From: Mycolicibacter arupensis
GTDB lineage: Bacteria > Actinomycetota > Actinomycetes > Mycobacteriales > Mycobacteriaceae
NCBI RefSeq assembly: GCF_002086515.1
Contig: NZ_MVHH01000016.1
Location: 19,163-83,162 of the forward strand
DNA: 64,000 nucleotides
Direction of reading: 5' to 3'
Shown here: positions 1-7,326 of the stretch, piece after piece
Numbering within the stretch: position 1 is the stretch's first letter
Layout: every line of letters begins with the position of its first letter
The notes under the pieces: model-generated
What the model was told of the DNA's origin: nothing
Databases searched by the model: none
The model's input: the letters and a program-made list of their open reading frames with translations, nothing else
Program-made: the position numbers and the translations under genes

Positions 1-93
1 GACCGCATCGAGGCGACCGGCGAGCCGACTTGGGCGGTCAACAACATCATTCGTCGTCATCAGCATCTGCCGGTACGGCTCCTGCCGGCCTGA
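1..93 (+). CDS. C-terminal end of an unidentified protein (partial)
   Basis: An open frame enters from the left edge and stops at TGA 91-93, leaving only the last 30 residues, ending in RLLPA. The start and most of the protein lie outside the window, so the family cannot be recognised. The frame fits the GC-rich codon pattern of the neighbourhood, and the next gene starts about 120 bases downstream on the same strand. Confidence 0.5.
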   Translation, partial: DRIEATGEPTWAVNNIIRRHQHLPVRLLPA

Positions 94-214
94 GGTGCCT
101 CGCCTACCCGGTTCGCGCGCTGCGCGTTGACGGCCAGGCGCGATGCTGCCATGATCGCCGCGGCTGTCTTTCATGTTTTTATGAGGATTTACCTAGGTGT
201 CTCAGGGAGCGCGG

Positions 215-1198
215 ATGGACCCCAAGAAAGCTCTGGCGCCGCTTGCTGCCGCAAGCGTGATCGCGGCCGGTGTCGTCGGAACCCCGGTCGTCCAAACGGC
301 GCACGCGCGCCAAGTAGCCCTGCTGGCGGACACCGCGATCTTCGTGGGCGGGACCATGTTGACCACGCCGTCGGCGCAGTTCGCCCACACCGCGGCCGAT
401 CTGTTCCTGCGGCCGCTGGGCTTCGACGCCGGCGACGACGCGAGCGTGTGCGTGATCGGCTCCGCCGGCTGCGATTCTGCGCTTCAGGTGCTGACCACCC
501 CGCAACTCATCCTGCAGGGGCACAGCAGTTTCGCCGGGGCGGCACTGATCGTCCAGGCCGTGGAGGCCGAATTTGCCGCCAACCCCGGCGCCTACGACGA
601 AGAGCACCCGCTGTGGGTCTTCGGCTACTCGCAGGGCGCCACCGCCGGCTCGATCGCGATGGCCCAATTGGCCCATAACGATGTCATCCCGTCGGGGGCG
701 TTGCACTTCGTTTTCATCGGTGATCCGTCCAGTACGACCGGCGTGTGGTCGGATCCCTCCGGCGCCACCAACACCTCCGACCTGTACCCACTGCTGAACG
801 GCTTCCATACCCCCAACGACGCCTTCACCACCACGATCTACGAGTTCCCCGGTGACCCCGTTGCCGACTACGCGTCGAACTCCATGCTCGGCTTGCTCTG
901 GGAGCACGTCATGTACTTGGGCCTAACGCCGGAAGAGGTCGCCAACCACACCTTCAGCACCGACGGGTTGATCACCAACATCGACCTCTCCGGTGATATC
1001 GACGAGTTCAGCACCTGGATCAGTGCGCTGACAAGCGGCGGCTTGATCGAAAGTGGTGTGTTCGTAGGACTGTTCAACTCGATCGTGGAGATGATCTACA
1101 ACGCTTTCGGCAAGATCGAGGAGTTCTTCACCGACTGGATGGGCATCGACTGGGGAGGTGTCGAGGAGACTCTCGACTACTGGTTCCCGTTGGTCTGA
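215..1198 (+). CDS. Secreted PE-PPE-domain serine hydrolase/acyltransferase
   Basis: 327 residues. The first ~30 residues are a basic start plus a hydrophobic Ala/Val stretch ending near AHA, a signal peptide. The rest fits the PE-PPE alpha/beta-hydrolase domain (PF08237): the nucleophile elbow GYSQG places the catalytic Ser at about residue 139, with a later FPGDP segment and a conserved-looking WEH. Members of this family act in the envelope as esterases or acyl transferases; mycobacterial Chp-type relatives acylate trehalose lipids. The PE domain is absent, so this is the stand-alone form. ATG 215 is chosen because AGGGAG sits 6-7 bases upstream; an in-frame GTG at 197 is the alternative. 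The substrate is unknown. Confidence 0.85.
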   Translation: MDPKKALAPLAAASVIAAGVVGTPVVQTAHARQVALLADTAIFVGGTMLTTPSAQFAHTAADLFLRPLGFDAGDDASVCVIGSAGCDSALQVLTTPQLILQGHSSFAGAALIVQAVEAEFAANPGAYDEEHPLWVFGYSQGATAGSIAMAQLAHNDVIPSGALHFVFIGDPSSTTGVWSDPSGATNTSDLYPLLNGFHTPNDAFTTTIYEFPGDPVADYASNSMLGLLWEHVMYLGLTPEEVANHTFSTDGLITNIDLSGDIDEFSTWISALTSGGLIESGVFVGLFNSIVEMIYNAFGKIEEFFTDWMGIDWGGVEETLDYWFPLV

Positions 1199-1224
1199 TC
1201 CGATCCCGGCTTCGCTGGCTCCCC

Positions 1225-1255
1225 TTGACAATCTACAACCAATCGGTTGTACGAT
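1225..1255 (+). promoter_or_regulatory. Promoter with embedded ArsR-type operator
   Basis: A consensus -35 TTGACA (1225-1230) and a -10-like TACGAT (1250-1255) flank a perfect inverted repeat TACAACC-AATC-GGTTGTA (1234-1251). The -10 lies only ~6 bases before the GTG start of the ArsR gene, so the transcript would be leaderless. Placement of the repeat between the promoter boxes suggests autorepression. The promoter spacing of 19 bases is slightly long. Function is inferred, not shown. Confidence 0.6.
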
Positions 1256-1261
1256 TATCGG

Positions 1262-1594
1262 GTGATCACGCTCGACGACGACCGGGTGGACGCCCTGTTC
1301 CACGCACTTGCCGACCGCACTCGGCGTGACATCATGCGCCGGGTGCTGGCCGGAGAGCACTCGGTCTCCGACCTCGCGGTGAAGTACCAGATGAGTTTCG
1401 CCGCGGTGCAGAAGCACGTCGCCGTGTTGGAGAAGTCCGGCCTGCTCACCAAGCGCCGCAGCGGCCGCGAGCAGTTGGCCCGCGGTGACGTCGCCGCGGT
1501 GCGGTCGGTGGCGGCCATGCTCACCGAGTTGGAACAGGTTTGGCGTGGTCGCATCGCCCGTATCGACGAACTCATCTCGTCCGAGGAGACCTAG
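1262..1594 (+). CDS. ArsR-family winged-helix repressor
   Basis: 110 residues. The N-terminal ALADRTRRDIMRR and the helix-turn-helix around residues 40-65 (FAAVQKHVAVLEKSGL) are typical of the ArsR subgroup that pairs with AHSA1/SRPBCC proteins. No Cys metal-binding motif such as CxC is present, so it is unlikely to sense metals. An upstream TTG at 1247 is in frame but lies inside the operator; GTG 1262 aligns better with relatives and fits a leaderless transcript. It ends 12 bases before an SRPBCC gene on the same strand, so the two form an operon, probably autoregulated through the inverted repeat at 1234-1251. Confidence 0.85.
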   Translation: MITLDDDRVDALFHALADRTRRDIMRRVLAGEHSVSDLAVKYQMSFAAVQKHVAVLEKSGLLTKRRSGREQLARGDVAAVRSVAAMLTELEQVWRGRIARIDELISSEET

Positions 1595-1606
1595 GAGGTC
1601 CGCACC

Positions 1607-2098
1607 ATGCCTGTGATCGACGTGCAACACGACATCAACGCCTTGACCTTGACCATCACCGCCGACTTCGCCGCGCCGGTGCAACGAATCTGGCAGATCT
1701 ACGCCGACCCACGCCAGCTGGAAAAGGTCTGGGGTCCACCGACATTCCCCGCGACCGTGGTCGACCACGACCTCACCCCCGGCGGACGCACGAACTACTT
1801 CATGACCGGTCCCGACGGTGAGAAGTACGCCGGCTACTGGCAGATCATCGCCGTCGACGAGCCGCGGAGCTTCACCTTCGACGACGGCTTCGCCGATCTG
1901 GACTTCAACCCGGATCCCGGGCTGCCGACCTCCAGGAACGTCTACACCTTCACCGAACACGATGGCGGAACGCGTGCGACGTACTCAAGCGCCTTTGCCT
2001 CCGCCGAGGATCTCCAGAAGGTAGTGGACATGGGCGTCATCGAGGGTTCGACCTCGGCGCTGAACCAGATCGACAGCCTGGTTGCCTCGGTGAATTGA
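1607..2098 (+). CDS. SRPBCC (AHSA1/CalC-like) domain protein
   Basis: 163 residues, with a strong Shine-Dalgarno AGGAGG at 1591-1596. The fold-defining elements of the START/Bet-v1-like AHSA1 family are visible: an N-terminal strand ending in FAAPVQRIWQIY, a WGPP turn after the first helices, LTPGG, and a C-terminal helix with a conserved-looking pattern. These proteins bind small hydrophobic ligands in a helix-grip cavity; most have no known enzymatic role. Cotranscription with the ArsR gene just upstream is the usual arrangement and suggests a shared small-molecule response. The ligand cannot be predicted. Confidence 0.85.
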   Translation: MPVIDVQHDINALTLTITADFAAPVQRIWQIYADPRQLEKVWGPPTFPATVVDHDLTPGGRTNYFMTGPDGEKYAGYWQIIAVDEPRSFTFDDGFADLDFNPDPGLPTSRNVYTFTEHDGGTRATYSSAFASAEDLQKVVDMGVIEGSTSALNQIDSLVASVN

Positions 2099-2114
2099 CG
2101 CGGTACCGCCAGCC

Positions 2115-3656
2115 TTAGCGCAGCGGCCGAAACACCTGCAGCGCGCGGTAACACGCAGTGAATTCGGCTTCCGCGCAAGGGGAGTCAACTTCACCGTCGT
2201 GGGCGATGGGAATCGGTCCGTCGACGGCGCAGAACCGGAACTGCGGGACGCGCAGCTCGTGGTAGAGGCGGCTGCGCTGCAACCGGCCGGTCAGCAGGGC
2301 CGCCACGATCCGCAGCGTGGACCACGGCCGACCGGTCTGCAGGATCCGAACGTCCAACAGGCCATCGTCCATCCGGTGCCGCACTGCCGGCGCGAAACCG
2401 TCGGGCTGGTAGGCCGAGTTGCCCAAGAAGAACAGCGACGTCTGCAGGGTTTTGTTGTCGTAGACGATGCGCACCGGCTGCTCCCGGCGCAGCGTCATCA
2501 CCATGGCGTAGGCGCTGGCCACCGGCTTGCCGAGCTTGCCCTGCAACCGCTCTCGGCGGCGCACAAAAGTCGGGTAGGCGCCGATGCTTGCCGTGTTGAT
2601 CACCGTCGTCTCGTCGTTGAACCGCACCACGTCCACCCGCGACAGGGTGCCCTCGGCCAGCGCGCGGATGGCTTTGGCGGTCGTGTCGCAGCCGATGTCC
2701 TTGGCGAAGTGGTTCAACGTGCCGCCGGGAAACACCGCCAGCGGCAGATCGCGTTCCACCGCGACGTGCGCCGCCATCGCCACCGACCCGTCACCACCGG
2801 AGATCGCCAGTACCTCGGCGGAATCCGCGGCGCGGCGCAACGACTCGGCCAGATCATCGTCGGGGCCTAGTTCAATAACGGTGATGGCCGGCAGCGCCCT
2901 GCGCACCTGCGCCGCGACGTCGCCGGCGCGACCGTTGCCCGATGCGGGGTTGACCACCAGGGCCACGCCCGCGCCGTCGGGTCGGGCGGGGGTGGCAACG
3001 CGCAGCATCTCGGCGCGCTGTGGCGGCGGGGCTGGGATCGGTGGCACCAGTTTGGCTCCCAGCACCGCGATGGACGTTCCGATGCCCAGCCCGGCCAGCA
3101 CATCCCCGGGGTAGTGCGCGCCGGTGGCGACCCGAGACAGCCCGACCAGGCCGGCCAGACCGGCCACCGGCAGACCCAGCAGCGGGCTTTCCAATCCGAC
3201 GCCGGTGGCGAACGCCGCCGCACTGGCCGAGTGCCCGGAGGGCAGCGAATTCGACAGCGGCAACCGGTGCGCGCGGCGCAGCAGGGGAACCAAGAGGACA
3301 TTGGGCCGTGCCCGAGGGCGGATCCGTTTGATCACCAGGTTGGTCACCAGGCTGGTGAGGGCCAGACTGGCCACCCCGCGTGCGGCGGCACGCTGGGTGG
3401 CGGGCCGGCCGGTCAGGGCGAAGACCGCCGCCAGAGCCAGCCACAGCCTGGAGTAGTCGGCGGCGCGGGTCAGCGCCGGCATGGTGGTGTCCAGAAGCCG
3501 GCTGGGTGAGTGCGCGACGGCCTCAAACAGCTCGGCGTCGAGCTCGCCAAGTCCCTGGGTGATCCGGCGTAACCCGGAACGTCGGCGCGGGAAAGGCGCC
3601 CTCGGTAGCTCGTCCACAGTCGCGATTCCTCCGTCCAGCGGTACCGCCATCGGCAC
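2115..3656 (-). CDS. Bifunctional PAP2 phosphatase / diacylglycerol kinase-like protein
   Basis: 513 residues, two domains. Residues ~35-200 are a membrane PAP2 (type 2 phosphatidate phosphatase) domain with all three signature motifs: K110-RP118, PSGH at 139-142, and SR174/175 with H181 and D185. Residues ~230-500 are a soluble DAGK catalytic domain: VNPASGNG, GGDG at 287-290 and PGGTLNHF. The fusion could interconvert phosphatidate and diacylglycerol, or each domain may act on another lipid phosphate. It follows the TetR gene on the same strand after 38 bases, within the operon divergent from the Pfa synthase, so supplying DAG from phosphatidate is a reasonable role. The start is GTG 3656 or ATG 3650; neither has a clear ribosome site. 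Confidence 0.85.
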   Translation of the reverse strand: MPMAVPLDGGIATVDELPRAPFPRRRSGLRRITQGLGELDAELFEAVAHSPSRLLDTTMPALTRAADYSRLWLALAAVFALTGRPATQRAAARGVASLALTSLVTNLVIKRIRPRARPNVLLVPLLRRAHRLPLSNSLPSGHSASAAAFATGVGLESPLLGLPVAGLAGLVGLSRVATGAHYPGDVLAGLGIGTSIAVLGAKLVPPIPAPPPQRAEMLRVATPARPDGAGVALVVNPASGNGRAGDVAAQVRRALPAITVIELGPDDDLAESLRRAADSAEVLAISGGDGSVAMAAHVAVERDLPLAVFPGGTLNHFAKDIGCDTTAKAIRALAEGTLSRVDVVRFNDETTVINTASIGAYPTFVRRRERLQGKLGKPVASAYAMVMTLRREQPVRIVYDNKTLQTSLFFLGNSAYQPDGFAPAVRHRMDDGLLDVRILQTGRPWSTLRIVAALLTGRLQRSRLYHELRVPQFRFCAVDGPIPIAHDGEVDSPCAEAEFTACYRALQVFRPLR

Positions 3657-3694
3657 CGTACCGCAGCCCTATACCCCGCAGCCGGCGGAGAAAC

Positions 3695-4255
3695 TCACCG
3701 CGGGGTGATCAAGCGAGCAGCGGCTTCGACCGCGGCCGCGCGGCGGTGCGCGATGGTGGCGGCGTCCTCGGTGGCCGCTTCGGGGTCCGGCCAGGTGGCC
3801 CAGGCCATCCCGATGCCGAACAGCATGACCAAGAGCTCGCCGGGATCCCAAGAGGGATCGACGTGGCCGCCTTCTTGGGCCGCCGCCACGACATCGGGCC
3901 CGAGCGCCGGCATCATCTCGGCGTCGGGCGCTATGAGGTCGAGCTCTTCAAGGCGTGCCCAGGTGATCATCCGGATGTGTTCGGGATGTGCGCGGGCCAG
4001 ATCGTAGATGTCGCCCACGAATTCGGGCAGCGCGTCCGGACGCGGGACGATGGCGCCGAGGAACTGCGCGGTGTCGGCGGCGACCACCTCGCGAAAGAGG
4101 TTCTCTTTGTCGCCGAAGTGGGCGTAGAGCCGTTCCTTGCTCGCCCGAGCGTGCTTGGCCACCCGGTCGATGCGGGCACCGGCGAGACCGTATCGGGCGA
4201 ACTCCGCGCGAGCCGCGGACAGGATCTCGTCGCGGAGCTCGGCCTGTGTTCGCAT
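3695..4255 (-). CDS. TetR-family regulator of the acyltransferase/Pfa region
   Basis: 186 residues. The N-terminal DNA-binding domain is clear: RDEILSAARAEFARYG, then AGARIDRVAKHARASKERLYAHFGDKENLF, the canonical TetR recognition helix. The C-terminal half is helical and typical of TetR_C ligand domains. The open frame extends upstream to 4330, but that part overlaps the acyltransferase gene; ATG 4255 begins the conserved domain and lies 10 bases after the acyltransferase stop, so the genes are cotranscribed. It is the only regulator in the pfa neighbourhood and is the likely binder of the palindrome at 5220-5233. Confidence 0.85.
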   Translation of the reverse strand: MRTQAELRDEILSAARAEFARYGLAGARIDRVAKHARASKERLYAHFGDKENLFREVVAADTAQFLGAIVPRPDALPEFVGDIYDLARAHPEHIRMITWARLEELDLIAPDAEMMPALGPDVVAAAQEGGHVDPSWDPGELLVMLFGIGMAWATWPDPEAATEDAATIAHRRAAAVEAAARLITPR

Positions 4256-4265
4256 CGCTGAAACC

Positions 4266-5159
4266 CTAGTGACGGGTGCCGGCCGACGTCGGGGTAGCCG
4301 CTGCCCGCCACGACAGGGGATTGAGCGCACGGTAGGGGTCGGTGTCGCGGACTTCTTGCAGTTCCTTGAGGTCAGCCTCCAGCCGAGCCTGGGTGTCGTT
4401 CTTGACCTGGTGAATCCAACCTTCCGCGGGGACGTCCGCCGGCGGGGTCGTGGTGATCGGCGGCCCGAAGCGCAGGTACATCCGCTGTGCGCGCGGCAGC
4501 AAGGTGGGGCCGACGCCGCGCAGGAGCGGCATGGCCATATCGGCGCGGCCGTCCAGTCGCCGGCTGAACCATTCGCTGGCCCTGCCGTAGAGCCCCGTGC
4601 GGGTGGTCACGCTGGTGTAGATGTCGTCGCCGCCGACGAGCGCGGCGGTCACGATCGGGTAGTGATGCTCGATGGCGAGGCGGGCGAAGCCATAGCGGTT
4701 CTCCCAGCGAAGCTGGTATTGCTCCCCCTTGAATTTGGAGATCTCCCGGCCCCCGCCGGGGAACACCAGGATCGGCTCGTTGGCGCGCATCAGCGTTGCA
4801 GCGGCCTCGGGAGATCCGATGACGGCACCGTAGGCCGCCACCAGCGCGGCCTGCAGCCCGCCGCCCTTCCCGAACTGGCGATCGGCGAGGGTGCGGACCT
4901 GCTTCCCCAGGGCCTGACGCACGAAGTAGGGGATCAGGATCACTTCGGCGGCCGCGACCTGGGTGTGGTTGCCGACGAGCAGAAAGCGGCCGTCGGCCGG
5001 CAGGTTCTCCACCCCCTCGACATAGGGCTGGTACAGATTCATCAGTGGTTCCAGGTTGTCGGCCGCGGTGGCCAGCGCAGTGCGCAGTATCCGTTCCGGG
5101 GCCGGCCGGGTTCGGTTGCCGAGCTCCCCAGGCGCAGGGATCGCCGCAGTGGTGGGCAT
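4266..5159 (-). CDS. DGAT2/TMEM68-like (PlsC-superfamily) acyltransferase
   Basis: 297 residues. Core motifs: LLVGNHTQVAAAEV (His about residue 65) and EPILVFPGGGREISKFK (about 128-144), followed by hydrophobic LAIEHHYPIVTAALVGGDD. The FPGG-RE block is characteristic of the DGAT2/TMEM68/phytyl-ester-synthase branch, which acylates diacylglycerol or long-chain alcohols at membranes. The classical HX4D Asp is not present, as expected for that branch. ATG 5159 has AAAGGA nine bases upstream; the open frame to 5258 would add an unlikely N-terminus. It is the first gene of the minus-strand operon with TetR and PAP2-DGK, head-to-head with pfaD. I infer it transfers the locus' fatty acyl product to a glycerolipid. 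Confidence 0.75.
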   Translation of the reverse strand: MPTTAAIPAPGELGNRTRPAPERILRTALATAADNLEPLMNLYQPYVEGVENLPADGRFLLVGNHTQVAAAEVILIPYFVRQALGKQVRTLADRQFGKGGGLQAALVAAYGAVIGSPEAAATLMRANEPILVFPGGGREISKFKGEQYQLRWENRYGFARLAIEHHYPIVTAALVGGDDIYTSVTTRTGLYGRASEWFSRRLDGRADMAMPLLRGVGPTLLPRAQRMYLRFGPPITTTPPADVPAEGWIHQVKNDTQARLEADLKELQEVRDTDPYRALNPLSWRAAATPTSAGTRH

Positions 5160-5219
5160 GGCGTGCCGTCCTTTCCCGGCTCGATCCCGAGCCGCTGAAG
5201 TCAGGTTAGCAAGAAACGA

Positions 5220-5233
5220 ACGAACTAGTTTGT
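5220..5233. promoter_or_regulatory. Near-palindromic candidate TetR operator in the divergent pfa control region
   Basis: ACGAACTAGTTTGT is symmetric at 6 of 7 base pairs about its centre (5226/5227). It lies between the head-to-head acyltransferase operon (start 5159) and pfaD (start 5414). The form resembles TetR-family operators, and a TetR gene sits in the adjacent operon, so it could control both directions. No promoter boxes could be assigned confidently. Confidence 0.45.
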
Positions 5234-5413
5234 CTGCTTCATGAGGACGGGGTCGCAAAGAGCCAAGAAAACGCCGGGGCCGGTACCGCCCGTCAACGCC
5301 CGCCTAGTGAGTCCGGCCGGTCCGTGAGAAACTCTCTTGGTTTTCCCCGGGCTACGCGTTTGGCCAGCTCCGCGCCAGGCACGCTCGGCACCGGTGATCG
5401 AGAGGAACCGATT

Positions 5414-7066
5414 GTGAACGAGCGACCTGGAGCCGTGCTGGAGCAGCAGACAGGGGTGGGCGTGGGCCTGTCCCTGGGGTGGCGCCCCACGAGCGCGCCG
5501 GCAGCGTTCGCTCCGAACGACATCGCCGACCTGATCGGCTACGTCCGCCACCCGCTGCACGTGGTGCGCGAGAAGGCCACCGGCATGCTGGGCCTTGCGC
5601 TGGGTGGTGAGGTGGTCGGCGCAGGCGAATCCGACGTGGCCCTGGTGGGCACGCTGCCGCCGATCTACCCCGAATGGCTGGGGGACCGGGAATTCTGCGA
5701 GGCGCACGGCGTGCGTTTCCCGTACGTCACCGGCGCGATGGCGAACGGTATCGCGACGCCGGCGTTGGTGATCGCCATGGCCGAGGCCGGAATGATGGGC
5801 TTCTTCGGCGCGGGTGGACTGTCCTACGAGGCCGTCGAGCGCGGTCTGGATGAGATCCAGACCGCCTTGGCGGGACGGCCGGGGCTGGCCTGGGGCGCCA
5901 ACCTGATCCACTCGCCCAACGAGGTCTCCCTGGAGACGCGCGTCGCCGAGCTGTTCATTGCGCGCGGAGTCCCCGTCGTTGAGGCGTCGGCATTCATGAA
6001 GCTGACGCCTGCGGTGGTGCACTACGCGTTGGCAGGCCTGGACACGGACGCGGCCGGAAACGTCGTGCGTCGTCACCACGTGATGGCCAAGGTGTCGCGG
6101 CCGGAAGTGGCTCGCATGTTCATGGAGCCTGCGCCCGCGGCTCTGGTCGCCGGCCTGGTGGCCGCCGGAAAGCTGACCGAGCGCGAAGCCGAGCTGTCGC
6201 GCTACGTGCCGGTGGCCGAGGACATCACGGTGGAGTCCGACAGTGGCGGGCACACCGACAACCGCCCGTTGCCCGCACTTTTCTCGGAAATCGTCATGCT
6301 GCGCGACACGCTGGCCCAGCAGCATCCCCTGAACTGCCGGGTACGGGTGGGTGCCGCGGGCGGCCTGGGCGCACCGCAGGCGGTCGCCGGTGCCTTCGCG
6401 ATGGGCGCGGCCTATGTGCTGACCGGGACGGTCAACCAGGCCTGCGTGGAGTCGGGCCTCTCAGAGGCCGGACGCGCGATGCTGGCCAAGGCCGGGATCG
6501 CGGATGTGATGATGGCCCCGGCGTCGGACATGTTCGAGATGGGCGTCAACCTGCAGGTGCTCAAGCGCGGCACGATGTTCGCCCCGCGCGGCAAAAAGCT
6601 CTACGAGTGGTACGCCGGCAATCCCGACCTGGCCTCCGTGGTGGCCAAGCATGGCCCAGAGCTGGAGAAGATTCTGGGGACCACCGTCGCCGAGGTGTGG
6701 GCGGACACCCAGCGGTACTGGCAACAGCGCGACCCCGCGGTGCTCGAGCTGGCCTCCCGCGACCCGAAGTATCAGATGGCGCTGGTGTTCCGCTGGTATC
6801 TCGGGCAGTCGAGCCGGTGGGCCATCAGCGGTGTGCCCGAGCGAGTCCTGGACTACCAGGTCTGGTGCGGCCCAGCGATGGGTGCATTCAACAGCTGGGT
6901 GGCCGACAGCTACCTCGAGCCCTGCGAAAACCGGCAAGCCGTCCAGGTGGCGCTTAACTTGCTCGAAGGCGCGGCGCACATCAGCCGCGCCGGCGCCGCG
7001 CGCTCGGCAGGGGTGCCGGTGCCGGCCAAGGCGTTCGCCTACAGCCCGCGACCGCTGGCGGTTTAG
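5414..7066 (+). CDS. pfaD: PfaD-type trans-acting enoyl reductase of a PUFA-like synthase
   Basis: 550 residues, the usual length for PfaD (~540). It belongs to the FMN-dependent nitronate monooxygenase/2-nitropropane dioxygenase superfamily in its PfaD/PksE form. Characteristic segments: YVTGAMANGIATPALVIAMAEAGM near the N-terminus, GFFGAGGLS, a long ESDSGGHTDNRPL, VRVGAAGGLGAPQAV and DMFEMGVNLQVLKRGTMF. In PUFA synthases this subunit reduces the 2-enoyl-ACP intermediates. GTG 5414 is chosen because GAGAGGAA lies just upstream; the frame is open to ATG 5324 but that extension is atypical. It precedes the synthase giants by 260 bases, the ER-first order known for myxobacterial pfa1-pfa2-pfa3. 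Confidence 0.9.
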   Translation: MNERPGAVLEQQTGVGVGLSLGWRPTSAPAAFAPNDIADLIGYVRHPLHVVREKATGMLGLALGGEVVGAGESDVALVGTLPPIYPEWLGDREFCEAHGVRFPYVTGAMANGIATPALVIAMAEAGMMGFFGAGGLSYEAVERGLDEIQTALAGRPGLAWGANLIHSPNEVSLETRVAELFIARGVPVVEASAFMKLTPAVVHYALAGLDTDAAGNVVRRHHVMAKVSRPEVARMFMEPAPAALVAGLVAAGKLTEREAELSRYVPVAEDITVESDSGGHTDNRPLPALFSEIVMLRDTLAQQHPLNCRVRVGAAGGLGAPQAVAGAFAMGAAYVLTGTVNQACVESGLSEAGRAMLAKAGIADVMMAPASDMFEMGVNLQVLKRGTMFAPRGKKLYEWYAGNPDLASVVAKHGPELEKILGTTVAEVWADTQRYWQQRDPAVLELASRDPKYQMALVFRWYLGQSSRWAISGVPERVLDYQVWCGPAMGAFNSWVADSYLEPCENRQAVQVALNLLEGAAHISRAGAARSAGVPVPAKAFAYSPRPLAV

Positions 7067-7195
7067 GGTCGCCGTCCCGATGCGGCCCGTCGGCGCGTTG
7101 CCGCTGCTGATGTGATCAAAAACGTGACATTTGGGCCGATGACTGTAATGCATGTGTGGGCCAGGGGCGGCCGTCTTCGATGTGTGATGGCTACA

Positions 7196-7210
7196 ACACT
7201 CTGATAGTGT
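7196..7210 (+). promoter_or_regulatory. Small inverted repeat in the leader between pfaD and pfaA
   Basis: ACACT-CTGAT-AGTGT is a perfect 5-base inverted repeat about 115 bases upstream of pfaA. The 260-base gap is larger than elsewhere in the locus and could hold a second promoter, but no convincing -35/-10 pair is seen. Short enough to be chance. Confidence 0.2.
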
Positions 7211-7326
7211 CCCGGCAACGTCTGGCCATCGGGATGAACAGCGAACCCCCAGCTTCGACTCACTGTCACCGATAGCGAAACTTAGGCTTTCGATGTTTTT
7301 CGTCAAGGCCGTTCTTAAGGAGACCC

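Noticed and set aside
923..1960. 345-residue minus-strand frame across the ArsR-SRPBCC region
   Set aside because: It is antisense to three well-supported genes and has a His/Gly/Arg-rich, domain-less translation.
5324..5413. Upstream ATG giving a longer PfaD
   Set aside because: The added 30 residues are not typical of the family and the ribosome site GAGAGGAA precedes GTG 5414 instead.
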